Assembly (NCBI RefSeq): GCF_009870125.1
Contig: NC_046683.1
Coordinates: 48,685,869 to 48,749,868 of the forward strand
DNA length: 64,000 bases
DNA from: Drosophila pseudoobscura
Taxonomy: Eukaryota > Arthropoda > Insecta > Diptera > Drosophilidae
Direction of reading: 5' to 3'
The translations under genes were made by a program, and so were the position numbers. Each line of letters starts with the position of its first letter. Position 1 is the stretch's first letter. The notes under the pieces were generated by a model, which saw nothing but the letters and a program-made list of their open reading frames with translations, was not told the origin of the DNA and did no database searches. Positions 50,664 to 60,145 of this stretch are shown piece after piece.

Positions 50664-50702
50664 TGAATGATGACTCTGTGGCCAATTGCAAATGTTTTTA
50701 TA
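50664..50702 (-). promoter_or_regulatory. core promoter of the Cpr67Fa-like gene
   Basis: TATAAAAA at 50702-50695 and initiator TCATTC with A at 50668 are 34 bases apart, the same geometry as in the Cpr67Fb-like gene. Confidence 0.75.
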
Positions 50703-53500
50703 CCAAACATCAGACTGATTTGAATCCAAATTCTCAATCGACGAAACCCGATCCACCCAAACAACTTTTACGCCGGACTGCAGGAAACACATCTAAATAA
50801 CAATAAGCCAACCAAAAGTATTGGCCAAACTGGAGCATCGGCGGCGGCTCGATGTCTTCCAATTTCCATCTCATGCTGCGAGAGTAGAGTGTGGCGTGTG
50901 TGTGTGGGCTGGGCTGCAAAGAGCAAAAGTTAAAAGTATCTCCACATGCGGCAATGTCAATGTCGCCGCTTAGCCTAGGTCTGGTCCGGGTCTGGGTTTG
51001 GGTCTAGTCTGAAAAACCTACCCGGCACACCCAAAAAGACACACTTAATTAAATGCATTTGAAATAGCATGTAGCGTACGAGTAGTGCCAATACGTATTT
51101 AGCATAATTTATGGTTCCACTTTTGGCCTGGCCTGCCCAAAAGCTTAACTTTTACAGTTCGCGTTTTACGATGCTTCTTCGTCCCGTTCCGTCCCGTCCC
51201 TCGAGCCCTCAGTTCATCCGTTGCCAAGTGCCAAACCGAACGAAGCTTTACTAGTAATGCACGTACATACACAGGTGTGCGAGAGGCGCTGAAATGTGTG
51301 CGTTTAACAAATTGGCCCATAAAACTGAGTTAATACTTAATTAATAGTCAAAATAAGATATCAAACAGGATTTACCCGTTGCCAGCCAACGCCTTAGCCG
51401 CAAAACCCTATCTACATATGCATCTATCGACACAAAACGTCTCGTGTCTCTTGCGGCACCGGCACCTTTAATGCTATATTTTAAATACCATATTCTAGCG
51501 CCTGCCCTGCACAGTGATCTGCACTCAATTGCTCTGCAGATATTGAGATGAGGAAATGGGATGGGGCTAATTAAGGAATTAAGTCTCTGGAAGGATAGGT
51601 TTCTTTCTTAGCAACTCCTTTTTATACTCGATATGCAAAGAGTATATGGGGGTATATTAGTTGCCAAATAGCGGAATCTAGATCATGTCAGATCAACCAG
51701 AAGGAACAAATGAAACTGCAGTGACTACGCTATTCCTTCCACGAGGTAGTGCGAGATCGACTGGTGAGAGAGAGATAATGCAGTGAAAAATGGAACCACC
51801 AAATATTGTATTATTCTGATCAAATAGTTCATTGGGCGGAAAGATGATAAACGAAATGCAAAAATGAACATAACAGAGGAGGTGGTTCCTCTTTCTTCAC
51901 TCTCTCGTGAGATCCCCTCCACTTGAGAGAGATACCAAAAAGTATTGTACAGCTTGCATAAATCATAAGCTCACATATGTACGGGCTAAAACTATTCCTT
52001 TGCAAACTACTTTCATTCCACTGTGCTGATGATAGTTGGTGTGATGTGCGAACGACATAAATCAACATAGGGGGTCGGTCTGAGTCTGACCTTGAAGAAG
52101 TCTGTCCGCCGCGTCGCTGAGAACACGAAAGTCATAAAATTTAACTTTATGGCTTGTACGGAAAGTGAAATCATCGACCTGATCGATGAGAAATGATAAT
52201 AGTGCCACTATCCACTGATTTTATTTCCTTTAGGTTTAGTTTTAAGATTTGTACTCCACAAGAGCATTGAAAGCTTATACGAAAAAAATCCCTATCAGTT
52301 CCATGTAATATGTAAAAATTGGGTTTCATTAATTGATTACATTTTATGTTGGCTACCTCATAAAAAAAAAAACTAAAAGTGACGGGTATGGTATCTACGT
52401 ATCTCCCCACGTATTTTGCATCGGTATTGATTGGCACTTAAAATCAACCTTCAACACTGAGGAAATTCGGGAAAAATTAAAATAAATTATAGGGAAATGT
52501 ATAGGTAGGCTTTTTAGATCAAAATCATTTCCCCATAAAATCATCGTATTAAAATCTCTCAATCCTTAAAAGGTGTCAATCTTCTCATCATGCGTTCGAC
52601 ATTTGACTATAGTAGCTACTTAGTGGCGATCATCTTCTTTGTATTTGATTTGGTATACAAAAAGATGCATCTGCCGACCACGCAGCAGAGGCAAAACTCA
52701 TATTTAACTCAAAGCCAATAAACTAGTTTCTAAGTGATATAAAATCTCTCGTGTTTGACTTTGCATTTGTTGTTTCCCCTTTGCTTTAATAAACAAATTA
52801 GTTGTGCATGTCAAAGCGCGTCAATGGTTTGGCGATTCACTCCGATTCTGGGGTCGAGACCAATTCGCATTTTGAACACCTATGTGTGTATAATCTCTCG
52901 GGTTTCAGCATTATTCAAATGAGGGCGTTCCAACGAGTCGAGATTTATAATTTATTTTTCCCAATCTTAATATAATGTGTATCAGTATTCATAATGAGAA
53001 ATGGACTGTGGAAGTAGACCAGCTCGAGTCGGCAATACGCTAGATTTACTGGCTACTTCCAAGCGTATGGATGCTTGTGCCAAACGAGTGAGGCCTTAGC
53101 CATGGATAAGGGTATCGAATTGAATGAATATTAACCAATTAATTTGAGCGAAACTGAAGCATTTTAGTGACATAATTTTGTATGCCAAATATGTCGCATT
53201 GACTTTTAACATTTTCCGTTGGCTTACGACAATAGCTAGCAGGAACCCGTTGGCCTTCCGGGATGTCAGTCATAAAATTTGCAAATATTTTTATGGCCTA
53301 GCGAAAGCAAATCGTAAATTGCTGTGCTAATTGATTCAATTTTCAAAACTAGATCAGACCTTTTTGTTTGTCAATTAAAACTCATTTTCACGTCAACATT
53401 AAATTCCAGCTTAACAAAATTCTATTAAAAACTTTGACAGCGTAGAGGAAAAGTAAGCCAAAGATTGAAATTCAAATTTTTACCGCCAAAGAACCAACGG
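50703..53500. other. intergenic DNA with a transposon-like hairpin
   Basis: No gene seen. TATACTC (51623-51629) and GAGTATA (51640-51646) form a short hairpin followed by TGGGGGTATATTAG, like the stem-loops common in small Drosophila transposons, so about 51600-52150 may be a decayed element. The remainder is AT-rich with GAGAGAG runs near 51763. Confidence 0.4.
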
Positions 53501-53504
53501 CAAC

Positions 53505-53530
53505 ACAGCCGCCAGGTGGCGCGATGTGAC
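53505..53530. promoter_or_regulatory. CTCF-like site upstream of the Oxa1-like gene
   Basis: GCCGCCAGGTGGCGCGATG (53509-53527) closely resembles the CCAGGTGGCGC core bound by CTCF. It lies about 135 bases before the start codon. Only a motif match; occupancy unknown. Confidence 0.35.
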
Positions 53531-53658
53531 ACACACAGCTGACTGCCGCCGTTTTGCCATTAACACTGGAATTTACATCTTCCATCTCTTTTCCGCAGGC
53601 CTGCGGAGCAAAACGAAGCAAAACAGAAATTAACAATTTGCTAAATTAAAACTGTACG

Positions 53659-55163
53659 ATGCTGGTAAACAGGATGCAGCTATGGCGGGCAACTAATGCG
53701 GCTGCAGCACTTAACGCGGCCACCGCCCGCTTGGCCACACAGGTAAATGCCGCCAGCCGGTGCGCCGGAATGGAGTTCTCTATGACATAACCTGCAAACG
53801 CGGTAACTTGTTATGAATTGAAGGGACACCAACTAATCTTGACACATCCCTATAGCACAACTCACCCGCCAACAGGAGAGACATGCACTTGGCCAGCCAC
53901 AGGATTTGGAGCGCCCAGCTGTCCAGGCACTCAATGTGTCTGGTTCCTCCACAAAAGCTTGTGCCTCCAGCGCTGATGGGATCAAGTGCTCTGCGCTTTG
54001 CCAGCACCGGCACCGGGGGCCTGCCGGAATCGGTTTCCACCAAGGAGATAGTCGATCTGCCCGATATTCCTGAGGCGCCGACCCCGCCCGCATTTTCCGT
54101 GGAGGACGTGTCTTCAGATGTGTTGAATGCTGCTGGAGAGGCCACATTCGCCTCGATCGGACTGGGAGGCTGGACGCCCGTGGGTGTCGTACAAAACTGC
54201 ATGGAGTTCCTGCACTGCACCTGGGAGCTGCCCTGGTGGGGTGCCATCGCCGTGGGAACGCTTGTGGTGCGCACAATCATCTTTCCGCTTGTGATTCTTG
54301 CCCAACGGAACTCGGCTAAGATGAACAACAACATGCCACAGATGCAGTTGCTGCAACTCAAGATGACGGAGGCCAGACAGTCGGGTAACGCCATTGAGTC
54401 TGCCCGCTACGCCCAGGAGATGATGCTGTTCATGCGGGATAAGGGTGTGAATCCGCTGAAAAACATGATTGTGCCACTGGCCCAGGCACCGCTCTTCATA
54501 TCCTTTTTCATGGGCCTGCGTCAGATGGCCAATACGCCTGTCGACTCCATGAGGGATGGCGGACTCTGGTGGTTCCAAGATCTGACCCTTGCCGATCCTT
54601 TCTATATACTGCCTTTGATCACCAGCGCCACGCTCTACCTGACCATCGAGATCGGAACGGACAGCGCCCGCCTGTCGGCCGCCAACATGAACACGATGAA
54701 GTATGTGCTCCGAGCACTGCCTCTTGTCATCTTCCCCTTCACAATGAACTTCCCGGCGGCCATTTTAACGTATTGGGCATGCAGTAACTTCATCTCACTG
54801 GGACAGGTGGCCGTGCTGCGTATACCCTCAGTTCGCGAATACTTCAAGATTGAGAAGATGCTGACGCATGCACCCAGTGCGCTGCCTACGAAGAAGAAGG
54901 GATTCGTTGGAGGCATGAAAGAGTGTAAGCTCCAAAAATACATCCTAAAGGACGACCTATTGTAACCTTTAAATCCTCTTTCAGCCTGGGACAACATGAA
55001 GATCACCAAGGAGATCGAGGAGCGACAGCGTCTGGATGAAATTCGCTTCGCCAAGGCTGGAAAAGGGCCGCTGGTGAAGACCTTCAAGTACGATCCCACC
55101 AAGCCAAAGCCCCTGCCCACTGTGGAGCCGCACATGCGGTTGAAGGAACCGCCCAAAGAATAA
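53659..55163 (+). CDS. Oxa1/YidC family mitochondrial insertase (OXA1L)
   Basis: Exons 53659-53742, 53856-54924 and 54985-55163 (junctions in phase 0 and 1) give 443 residues. The N terminus (MLVNRMQLWRATNAAAALNA, ending near SALRFAS) is Arg/Ala/Ser-rich and nearly free of acids: a mitochondrial targeting peptide. From about residue 140 it matches the Oxa1/YidC fold: WELPWWGAIAVGTLVVRT, a basic matrix loop with QLKMTEARQSGNA, PLAQAPLFISFFMGLRQM, DPFYILPLITSATLYLTIE and FTMNFPAAILTYWACSN, giving about five membrane helices. The tail is basic, as expected for ribosome contact. Family members insert nuclear- and mitochondrially-encoded proteins into the inner membrane. I recall the melanogaster counterpart as CG6404. 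It converges on galla-2, 208 bases away. Confidence 0.93.
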
Positions 55164-55371
55164 CCCGATTGTCCATGGAGTACAGCGTCGTCATCCGCCA
55201 GTCGCCCCGCTACGCTGTGTTTTGTTAACGTTTACCTTTTAGCCCATAGTTCATGACCCCAGAAAGTTTTGCTGCTAAAATATAATTTGTATTACCTAAA
55301 AAAACATGGGACAGCTACAGTGTAGGGTAGAGGGAGGATGTACTGGTTAGGCGGTAGGGGTAGTTGCTTAT

Positions 55372-55900
55372 TCAGCCCCTGGCCGAGATGCACTGATTGA
55401 TTACCTCGGCCAGATGCTTGTTCTCCAAAGCAGCGGCCACACGCTCCTTGTCCGCCAGCTGCTTGTTGACCGCCTGCTCCGAGGCATGGGTCCCGGGGGT
55501 GATCTCTACGGTGACCTTGAAGCGGGGCGGCAGGGAGCGCAGTAGCTTCACGCGTATGGACAGGCCGATCAGCGTGGCCATGGAACAGTGCGGGATGGTG
55601 GGTGTGAAGTTTATGAAAACGGAATTCTGCTTGTTGTTGATGCTTATGAGTCCCTCCTGCACCACATGCAGCTCCTCCAGCGTGAGCGGGTGCTCCGGAT
55701 CAGTGATGTTGCGTATGAGGTCTACAACAACAGCATTATTTAGCAATTCCAATCTTTATCGGATTTCCACAGCACTCACCGAAAATCTCGCGCTTGTCGA
55801 AGGGATCTGCAACGTTGTCGTCTTCTTCATTGGCTGTCGTCACACGCTCCTTAATCTTGTCATAGACATTGGGATTTATATTTTCAATTTCTGTTGGCAT
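55372..55900 (-). CDS. galla-2: galla-2: MIP18/FAM96 family (CIA and chromosome segregation factor)
   Basis: Minus-strand exons 55900-55780 and 55721-55372 (C|GGTGAG donor region; TTGTAG acceptor), joined in phase 1, give 156 residues. The protein begins [20 protein letters not shown], has [20 protein letters not shown], then [10 protein letters not shown] and [16 protein letters not shown] with the single conserved cysteine in the HCSM motif of this DUF59-type family, and [19 protein letters not shown]. Family proteins act in cytosolic iron-sulfur assembly with MMS19 and CIAO1; the fly galla proteins were also linked to Crumbs and Xpd in chromosome segregation. The length is normal. The 5' end lies about 100 bases from a dispersed repeat shared with Aps. 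Confidence 0.93.
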
Positions 55901-56007
55901 TTTGCTTTATTTATGGGCTTCAAAACGCTTTAATCAGTATATATTTTATATAATTCAGCTATCGGGATGCAAAACAAAACAATAAACAGGAAGTGTGAAG
56001 TATGGAC

Positions 56008-56420
56008 CATGGAATCGTATATCGATGAGAAATCGAACTTAGCCCACTTAACCCCCCGCTTTTTAAACAGTTCATCGACTTGAGGTAAATGGCGGCAATA
56101 TTTTCTATTGCTGATTGAACCCTGAACTGCGCTAAAATTCAATTTTCATTATTTCCGGTGGAAAATTGAAATACCCCCTTGGTTTACAATTGGTAATCAT
56201 TCTCCGTCATATTGCTCAATTTTTTGGTTCCGTCGAATATTAATAGCTATATAGATCTCTCAGCCCTGCACACATAATTTTAGAAATTTTAAATTTTAAA
56301 AAGAGCCAGTCCCACCAAACGGCTACCGATACTATCAACTGGATACCAGCGGTGCGCGCCAAATAGAAATTGTTTGAAAGTTAATGAGCGAAAAGGATTA
56401 AAATGCAATCCATTGGAATA
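56008..56420 (-). repeat. dispersed repeat, copy 2, upstream of galla-2
   Basis: Reverse complement is colinear with 37898-38590. The end nearest galla-2 reads GTTAAGTGGGCTAAGTTCGA, then ATCGATATACGAT, as in copy 1. Orientation relative to the neighbouring gene is the same as for Aps. By eye the shared blocks are roughly 80-85% alike. Confidence 0.85.
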
Positions 56421-57120
56421 AATTAAGCACGTAAGTACGAACCTTTGTATGAAAGTTTCTATACTCTTTGTTGTTAAATATACTTTTGAATTTGACCAAT
56501 TAATCTATTAATCAATCAGATATGTGTTCCACTGCGTACCGTTCCAGGAAATTAAATGTAAATTGATAGATTTACACTTAAATGTCAACAAAAATGTTCA
56601 ACTTACGTAAAAGGGCAGTAATTATAGACGCTTCGCAAATCCAATCCTATTAATGTTTGCATAGTTATTTATGTGCACTTGAAATTAGCTGGCTACCCCA
56701 ACTCCCATCTACTTAAGTGCTTCCAACGAACGACTGCAGTGCTCGCTTTTTTTGCAACTCTGTGCTAAACAGCTAAACATATGAACAGATGACTAACGGA
56801 TCGATCCGTATCTATATCTCGTATCCGTATCTGTATCGAAATCTGGGTCTGGGTAAGACTCTGAATAAGCCTTGAGCCCATTTTGTTGTCTAGGTTTTTG
56901 CTTTTTGATGAGCTGCTGGACTTGACGGTGATTTCCACGGCTTATAATTAGCCAGACAAATCCATATCAATGTGGAAAAATAATATATATGATACATATT
57001 TACATATGGGAACGGGTTTCGCGCACTTGGCGTGTATCTAGCGGCAATTAGCACCGAATTACAAACTGGTTAACAGCAGCAGTCGCTGGGGATGGGATGC
57101 TCGGCGCCTGGGATGGGATT
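56421..57120. other. intergenic DNA
   Basis: AT-rich sequence between the galla-2 upstream repeat and the promoter of the repeat-protein gene. GTATCTGTATC-like repeats lie near 56805-56850. No exon seen. Confidence 0.5.
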
Positions 57121-57124
57121 CGCT

Positions 57125-57165
57125 CATAAAATAGGCTGCCCACGAGGCAAACAGCAACAGTTTGG
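57125..57165 (+). promoter_or_regulatory. core promoter of the His/Glu repeat-protein gene
   Basis: CATAAAATA at 57125-57133 and an initiator-like ACAGTTT with A at 57159 are 34 bases apart. The ATG follows at 57216 after a short leader (context CGAACATGA). Confidence 0.6.
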
Positions 57166-57215
57166 GAGAAATTTCCCATCGGTCAACACATCACACCTGC
57201 ACCCAGAAGACGAAC

Positions 57216-58686
57216 ATGAAGTCGATTGTAAGTAAACATCAGCAGATTGCCCTCAAAGACAACTTTCTCTATGATTATATTCCATTTCAATCTATAGGTA
57301 ATTTTCTTGGCCCTGTTTGCCGCTTGCCATGCGGCTCCTACAACTCCGGCTAACGTCAAGGAAGCCACTGAGGCTCTTTCTCGTCCTAGTCCTATCGCTC
57401 CGGATGTGATCAGCGATCCCAAACCCGTCGGCAAGGTTGTCCTCCTGAAGAGTGAGCCCACCCTGCATCGTCAGAAGCGGGATGAGACTGCTCACCCCAA
57501 ACCCGACAGCGTGAAGGCCCGCGATTTGCTGCAGCATAATCCCCTTCACCAGCAGGAATCGCTTGGAATCCAGACCCACGAGCCCCTGAAGCATGAGGAC
57601 AAGAAGTCCAAGCGCGAAGCTGACCACGAGGAAGGACATCATGAGGAGGGTCACCACGAGGAGCCGAAGAAGGAGGACGCCAAGGATGCCCATACTCATG
57701 CCTTGCATGCAGCTGCTCCTGCAGTCGAAGCCCACAAGAAGTCCAAGCGCGAAGCTGATCACGAGGAAGGACATCATGAGGAGAGTCACCACGAGGAGCC
57801 GAAGAAGGAGGACGCCAAGGATGCTCATACTCATGCCTTGCATGCAGCTGCTCCTGCAGTCGAAGCCCACAAGAAGTCCAAGCGCGAAGCTGATCACGAG
57901 GAAGGACATCATGAGGAGGGTCACCACGAGGAGCCGAAGAAGGAGGACGCCAAGGATGCCCATACTCATGCCTTGCACGCAGCTGCTCCTGCAGTCGAAG
58001 CCCACAAGAAGTCCAAGCGCGAAGCTGATCACGAGGAAGGACATCATGAGGAGGGTCACCACGAGGAGCCCAAGAAGGACGAGGCGAAGGATAATCATGC
58101 TCATGCCGACGCCCACAAGCAGTTGAAGCGTGAGGCTCACCACGAAGAAGGTCATCACGAAGAGGGACATCACGAGGAGCCCAAGAAGGATGCCCTCCCT
58201 CATGCATTGCCTGCATCCGCTCACACAGCCGAAGCTCCCAAGCAGAAGCGAAACTCACCCCCTAAGCCAGAGGCCTCAAAGTCCGAGCATCGCGAATCCC
58301 ATCATCGCGAGGAGCAGCATTCGGCGAAGCCAGACTCCCACGCCCACCACAAGCAGAGGCGCGAAGCTCCCTCAAAGCCTGCATCCGAAACTGCCCACGA
58401 AGGACTGCAGCACGATCCTAAGAAAGCCGAAGAGCTGCACAAAGCCATAGAAGCACTGGCCGCTGGCCACTCCAAGGATGCGCAGCGTCATCAGCGTGAC
58501 ATTCCAGTACCCACTGAGATAAAGTCCAGCTCTGCTCCAGCCAACAACAAGGCAACCACAGAGTTGGCAATTCCCATCCACCATCCCGTTTCCGTGGCCG
58601 AGCTGTTCCACAAGGAGAAGCCCGCCGCCGCAGCCGGTTCCAGCTCTGAGGAGAGCAAGGAGAAGAGCAAGGAAGCCGAGGCCTAA
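57216..58686 (+). CDS. secreted His/Glu-rich protein with 45-residue repeats and KSKR sites
   Basis: Exon 57216-57227 (MKSI) joins exon 57298-58686 (GTAAGT donor, CTATAG acceptor) for 466 residues. Residues 1-16 are a signal peptide (MKSIVIFLALFAACHA). Three near-perfect 135-base units start at 57601, 57736 and 57871, with two degenerate ones after. Each holds KKSKREADHEEGHHEEGHH, EEPKKEDAKDAHTHALH and AAAPAVEAH. Furin-type basic motifs recur: RQKR, KSKR (four times), QLKR, KQKR, KQRR and RHQR, so the chain could be cut into His/Glu-rich peptides. The C terminus is Ala/Ser/Glu-rich with no membrane anchor. Function unknown; metal binding or an extracellular matrix, cuticle or haemolymph role is only inference. 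Poly(A) signals lie at 58764 and 58787. Reading frame and splice are convincing. Confidence 0.88.
57601..58092 (+). repeat. 135-bp coding tandem repeat
   Basis: Starts at 57601, 57736, 57871 and 58006, exactly 135 bases apart. Copies 1-3 differ at a few silent or near-silent sites; copy 4 diverges after about 87 bases. The high identity implies recent expansion, so copy number is probably variable in populations. Confidence 0.93.
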
Positions 58687-58859
58687 GCCAAGGCCACAAC
58701 TTTGCCCCCCTGCTTATTTAACTGGTGTGCCGATAACTGTCCCATCACGTTTTTCATAAGGAAAATAAAAAAAACGGAGATTGAAAAATAAACAAAAAAT
58801 ATTTACACGCTTACATAAACGACTTTTGCTAATTAAACACTAAATATTTAAGTGGGGGC

Positions 58860-59432
58860 TCACGCCACTTGGGGCTCCTCTGGTGTGGCAGCGGCACCGA
58901 AGTATTCGTCGGAGCTGTAGATGGAAACCGGCTGGAAAACCCCGGCGACGAGGTTTGTGCGGGGCAGGGTCTGAGCGGCGGCGGGATCTGGGGCAGTCAG
59001 CTTGGCTTTGAGGGGCTTGAACAGCAGTCCCTTCAGGCTGTAGTCCGTCACATTCAGTTCCTGCTCTGCCACATCCACAGAGCGTTCCACTTCGTTGAGA
59101 TTCGCACTTACCGCGCCCACAAACACCTCCAGATTGTCGATGCGCGTTCGCAACTCCTCGAAGTTGTCGCTGAAGCTGAGAATACTGCACACGTGGTTGG
59201 CCATGATCCCATTCGACTCGGCACGCACCTTTTTAACGAGAAAATTAACTGCACTTTAATGGAACTGGAATTAGCTGCAATATCTTACGGATGAAAGAAG
59301 TGTCTCGAATTCGTCGAGGCGGGCCAGCATATCATCGATGTTCGTGCACAGTGGGTTGATCTCTCTGTCTAGATCGGCACTCTGCACGATCTTGGCATAG
59401 TCCTGAGACACGTTATTTATTTCCGCAGTCAT
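58860..59432 (-). CDS. Blos4: Blos4-like subunit of BLOC-1 (cappuccino homologue)
   Basis: Minus-strand exons 59432-59289 and 59228-58860 join in phase 0 (ATCC|GTAAG donor, AAAAAG acceptor) to give 170 residues. The protein is a small mostly helical chain: NIDDMLARLDEFETLLSSVR, then FEELRTRIDNLEVFVGAVSA and LNEVERSVDVAEQEL with heptad-like spacing, then a less ordered C terminus ending TPEEPQVA. This matches the coiled-coil style and size of BLOC-1 subunit 4, which acts in lysosome-related organelle biogenesis such as eye pigment granules. The symbol rests on this pattern plus recalled position beside the DDX42-like gene, so it is less certain than the gene itself. It is convergent with the repeat-protein gene (174 bases between stops). 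Confidence 0.75.
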
Positions 59433-60145
59433 TTTAATAGCTCTTTTATTTATTATTATTTTAACAACACATTTAACCCACATAGGCCACAGCTAAAGCC
59501 ACCAGCTTTATTTAACCCCTTGCACCATGAAATTATATTTAGAGGTTAAATGTACAATACAAAATTGTAAAAAACCGTTTGGCGCGCAGCTCTAGCGTGC
59601 ATCAAATTTAAAGGTATTTTTAAAGAAATTTTGCTGTTTTGCGTAGAATGGGTATCGTGATCGACACATATGCATATATAGGCATATAATTAATCCCTAT
59701 CCTATGGAACAGCAACAATAACGTAGTATCCCGCACACACTTTTAATTCCTCTTCATTCATTTTGTTGGCCCTTTTTGCTAAAACGTTATTTTGTAAACA
59801 ATTCGATAAAACCGAGAACTTAAAACTCGCATTAACCCATTGTCGACCAGTATTTAAACACACACAGGAAACGAAGAATTTTGGCGCAGTTCGGGTGTAT
59901 CTTCTCCCTTGTTTTTCTTCTTTCTTTCATTATTTTTGTTGCAAGTAACGAGTAAGTATAGGTTTGACCTACAGGAATAATTTAGAAAAGTTATTTATTT
60001 AATTTAATTTATAAAAGTTCTGTGCGTCAGATCAAGTTGTTCACGTGCTTAAATAGAGGGTGGTTCAGTGGGTTAAGTTCTATACGACGCTTGCATTGTA
60101 AACTTTAATTTATTGATTTGTGAAGATTTTGCGTACTGGAGCATC
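59433..60145. promoter_or_regulatory. divergent promoter region, Blos4-like and DDX42-like genes
   Basis: A 713-base AT-rich spacer between divergent start codons. CAGCTCTAGC at about 59588 fits Ohler motif 7 (CAKCNCTR), typical of housekeeping TATA-less promoters. The right part holds a diverged copy of the dispersed repeat seen upstream of Aps and galla-2. Confidence 0.55.
59831..60090 (+). repeat. dispersed repeat, copy 3 (diverged), upstream of the DDX42-like gene
   Basis: Colinear landmarks with copies 1 and 2: ATTAACCCATTGT..ACCAGTATTT (59831), GAATTTTGGCGCAGTTCGGG (59875; copy 2 has GAATTTTAGCGCAGTTCAGG), CAAGTTGTTCACGTGCTTAAA (60032) and TGGGTTAAGTTCTATACGAC (60069; copy 1 has TGGGCTAAGTTCGAT..ATACGAT). 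It ends about 55 bases before the start codon, in the sense orientation. Confidence 0.6.

Noticed and set aside
53780-54578. Minus-strand frames opposite the Oxa1-like gene
   Set aside because: Antisense to exons with clear Oxa1/YidC motifs.
57593-58126. Arg/Ser/Thr-rich frame overlapping the repeat-protein gene
   Set aside because: It is a shifted frame of the 135-bp repeat. The frame with signal peptide and splice join is the real one.
57292-58258. Long minus-strand frames opposite the repeat-protein gene (hydrophobic repeats)
   Set aside because: Antisense shadows of the 135-bp coding repeat; their apparent membrane repeats mirror the His/Glu codons.
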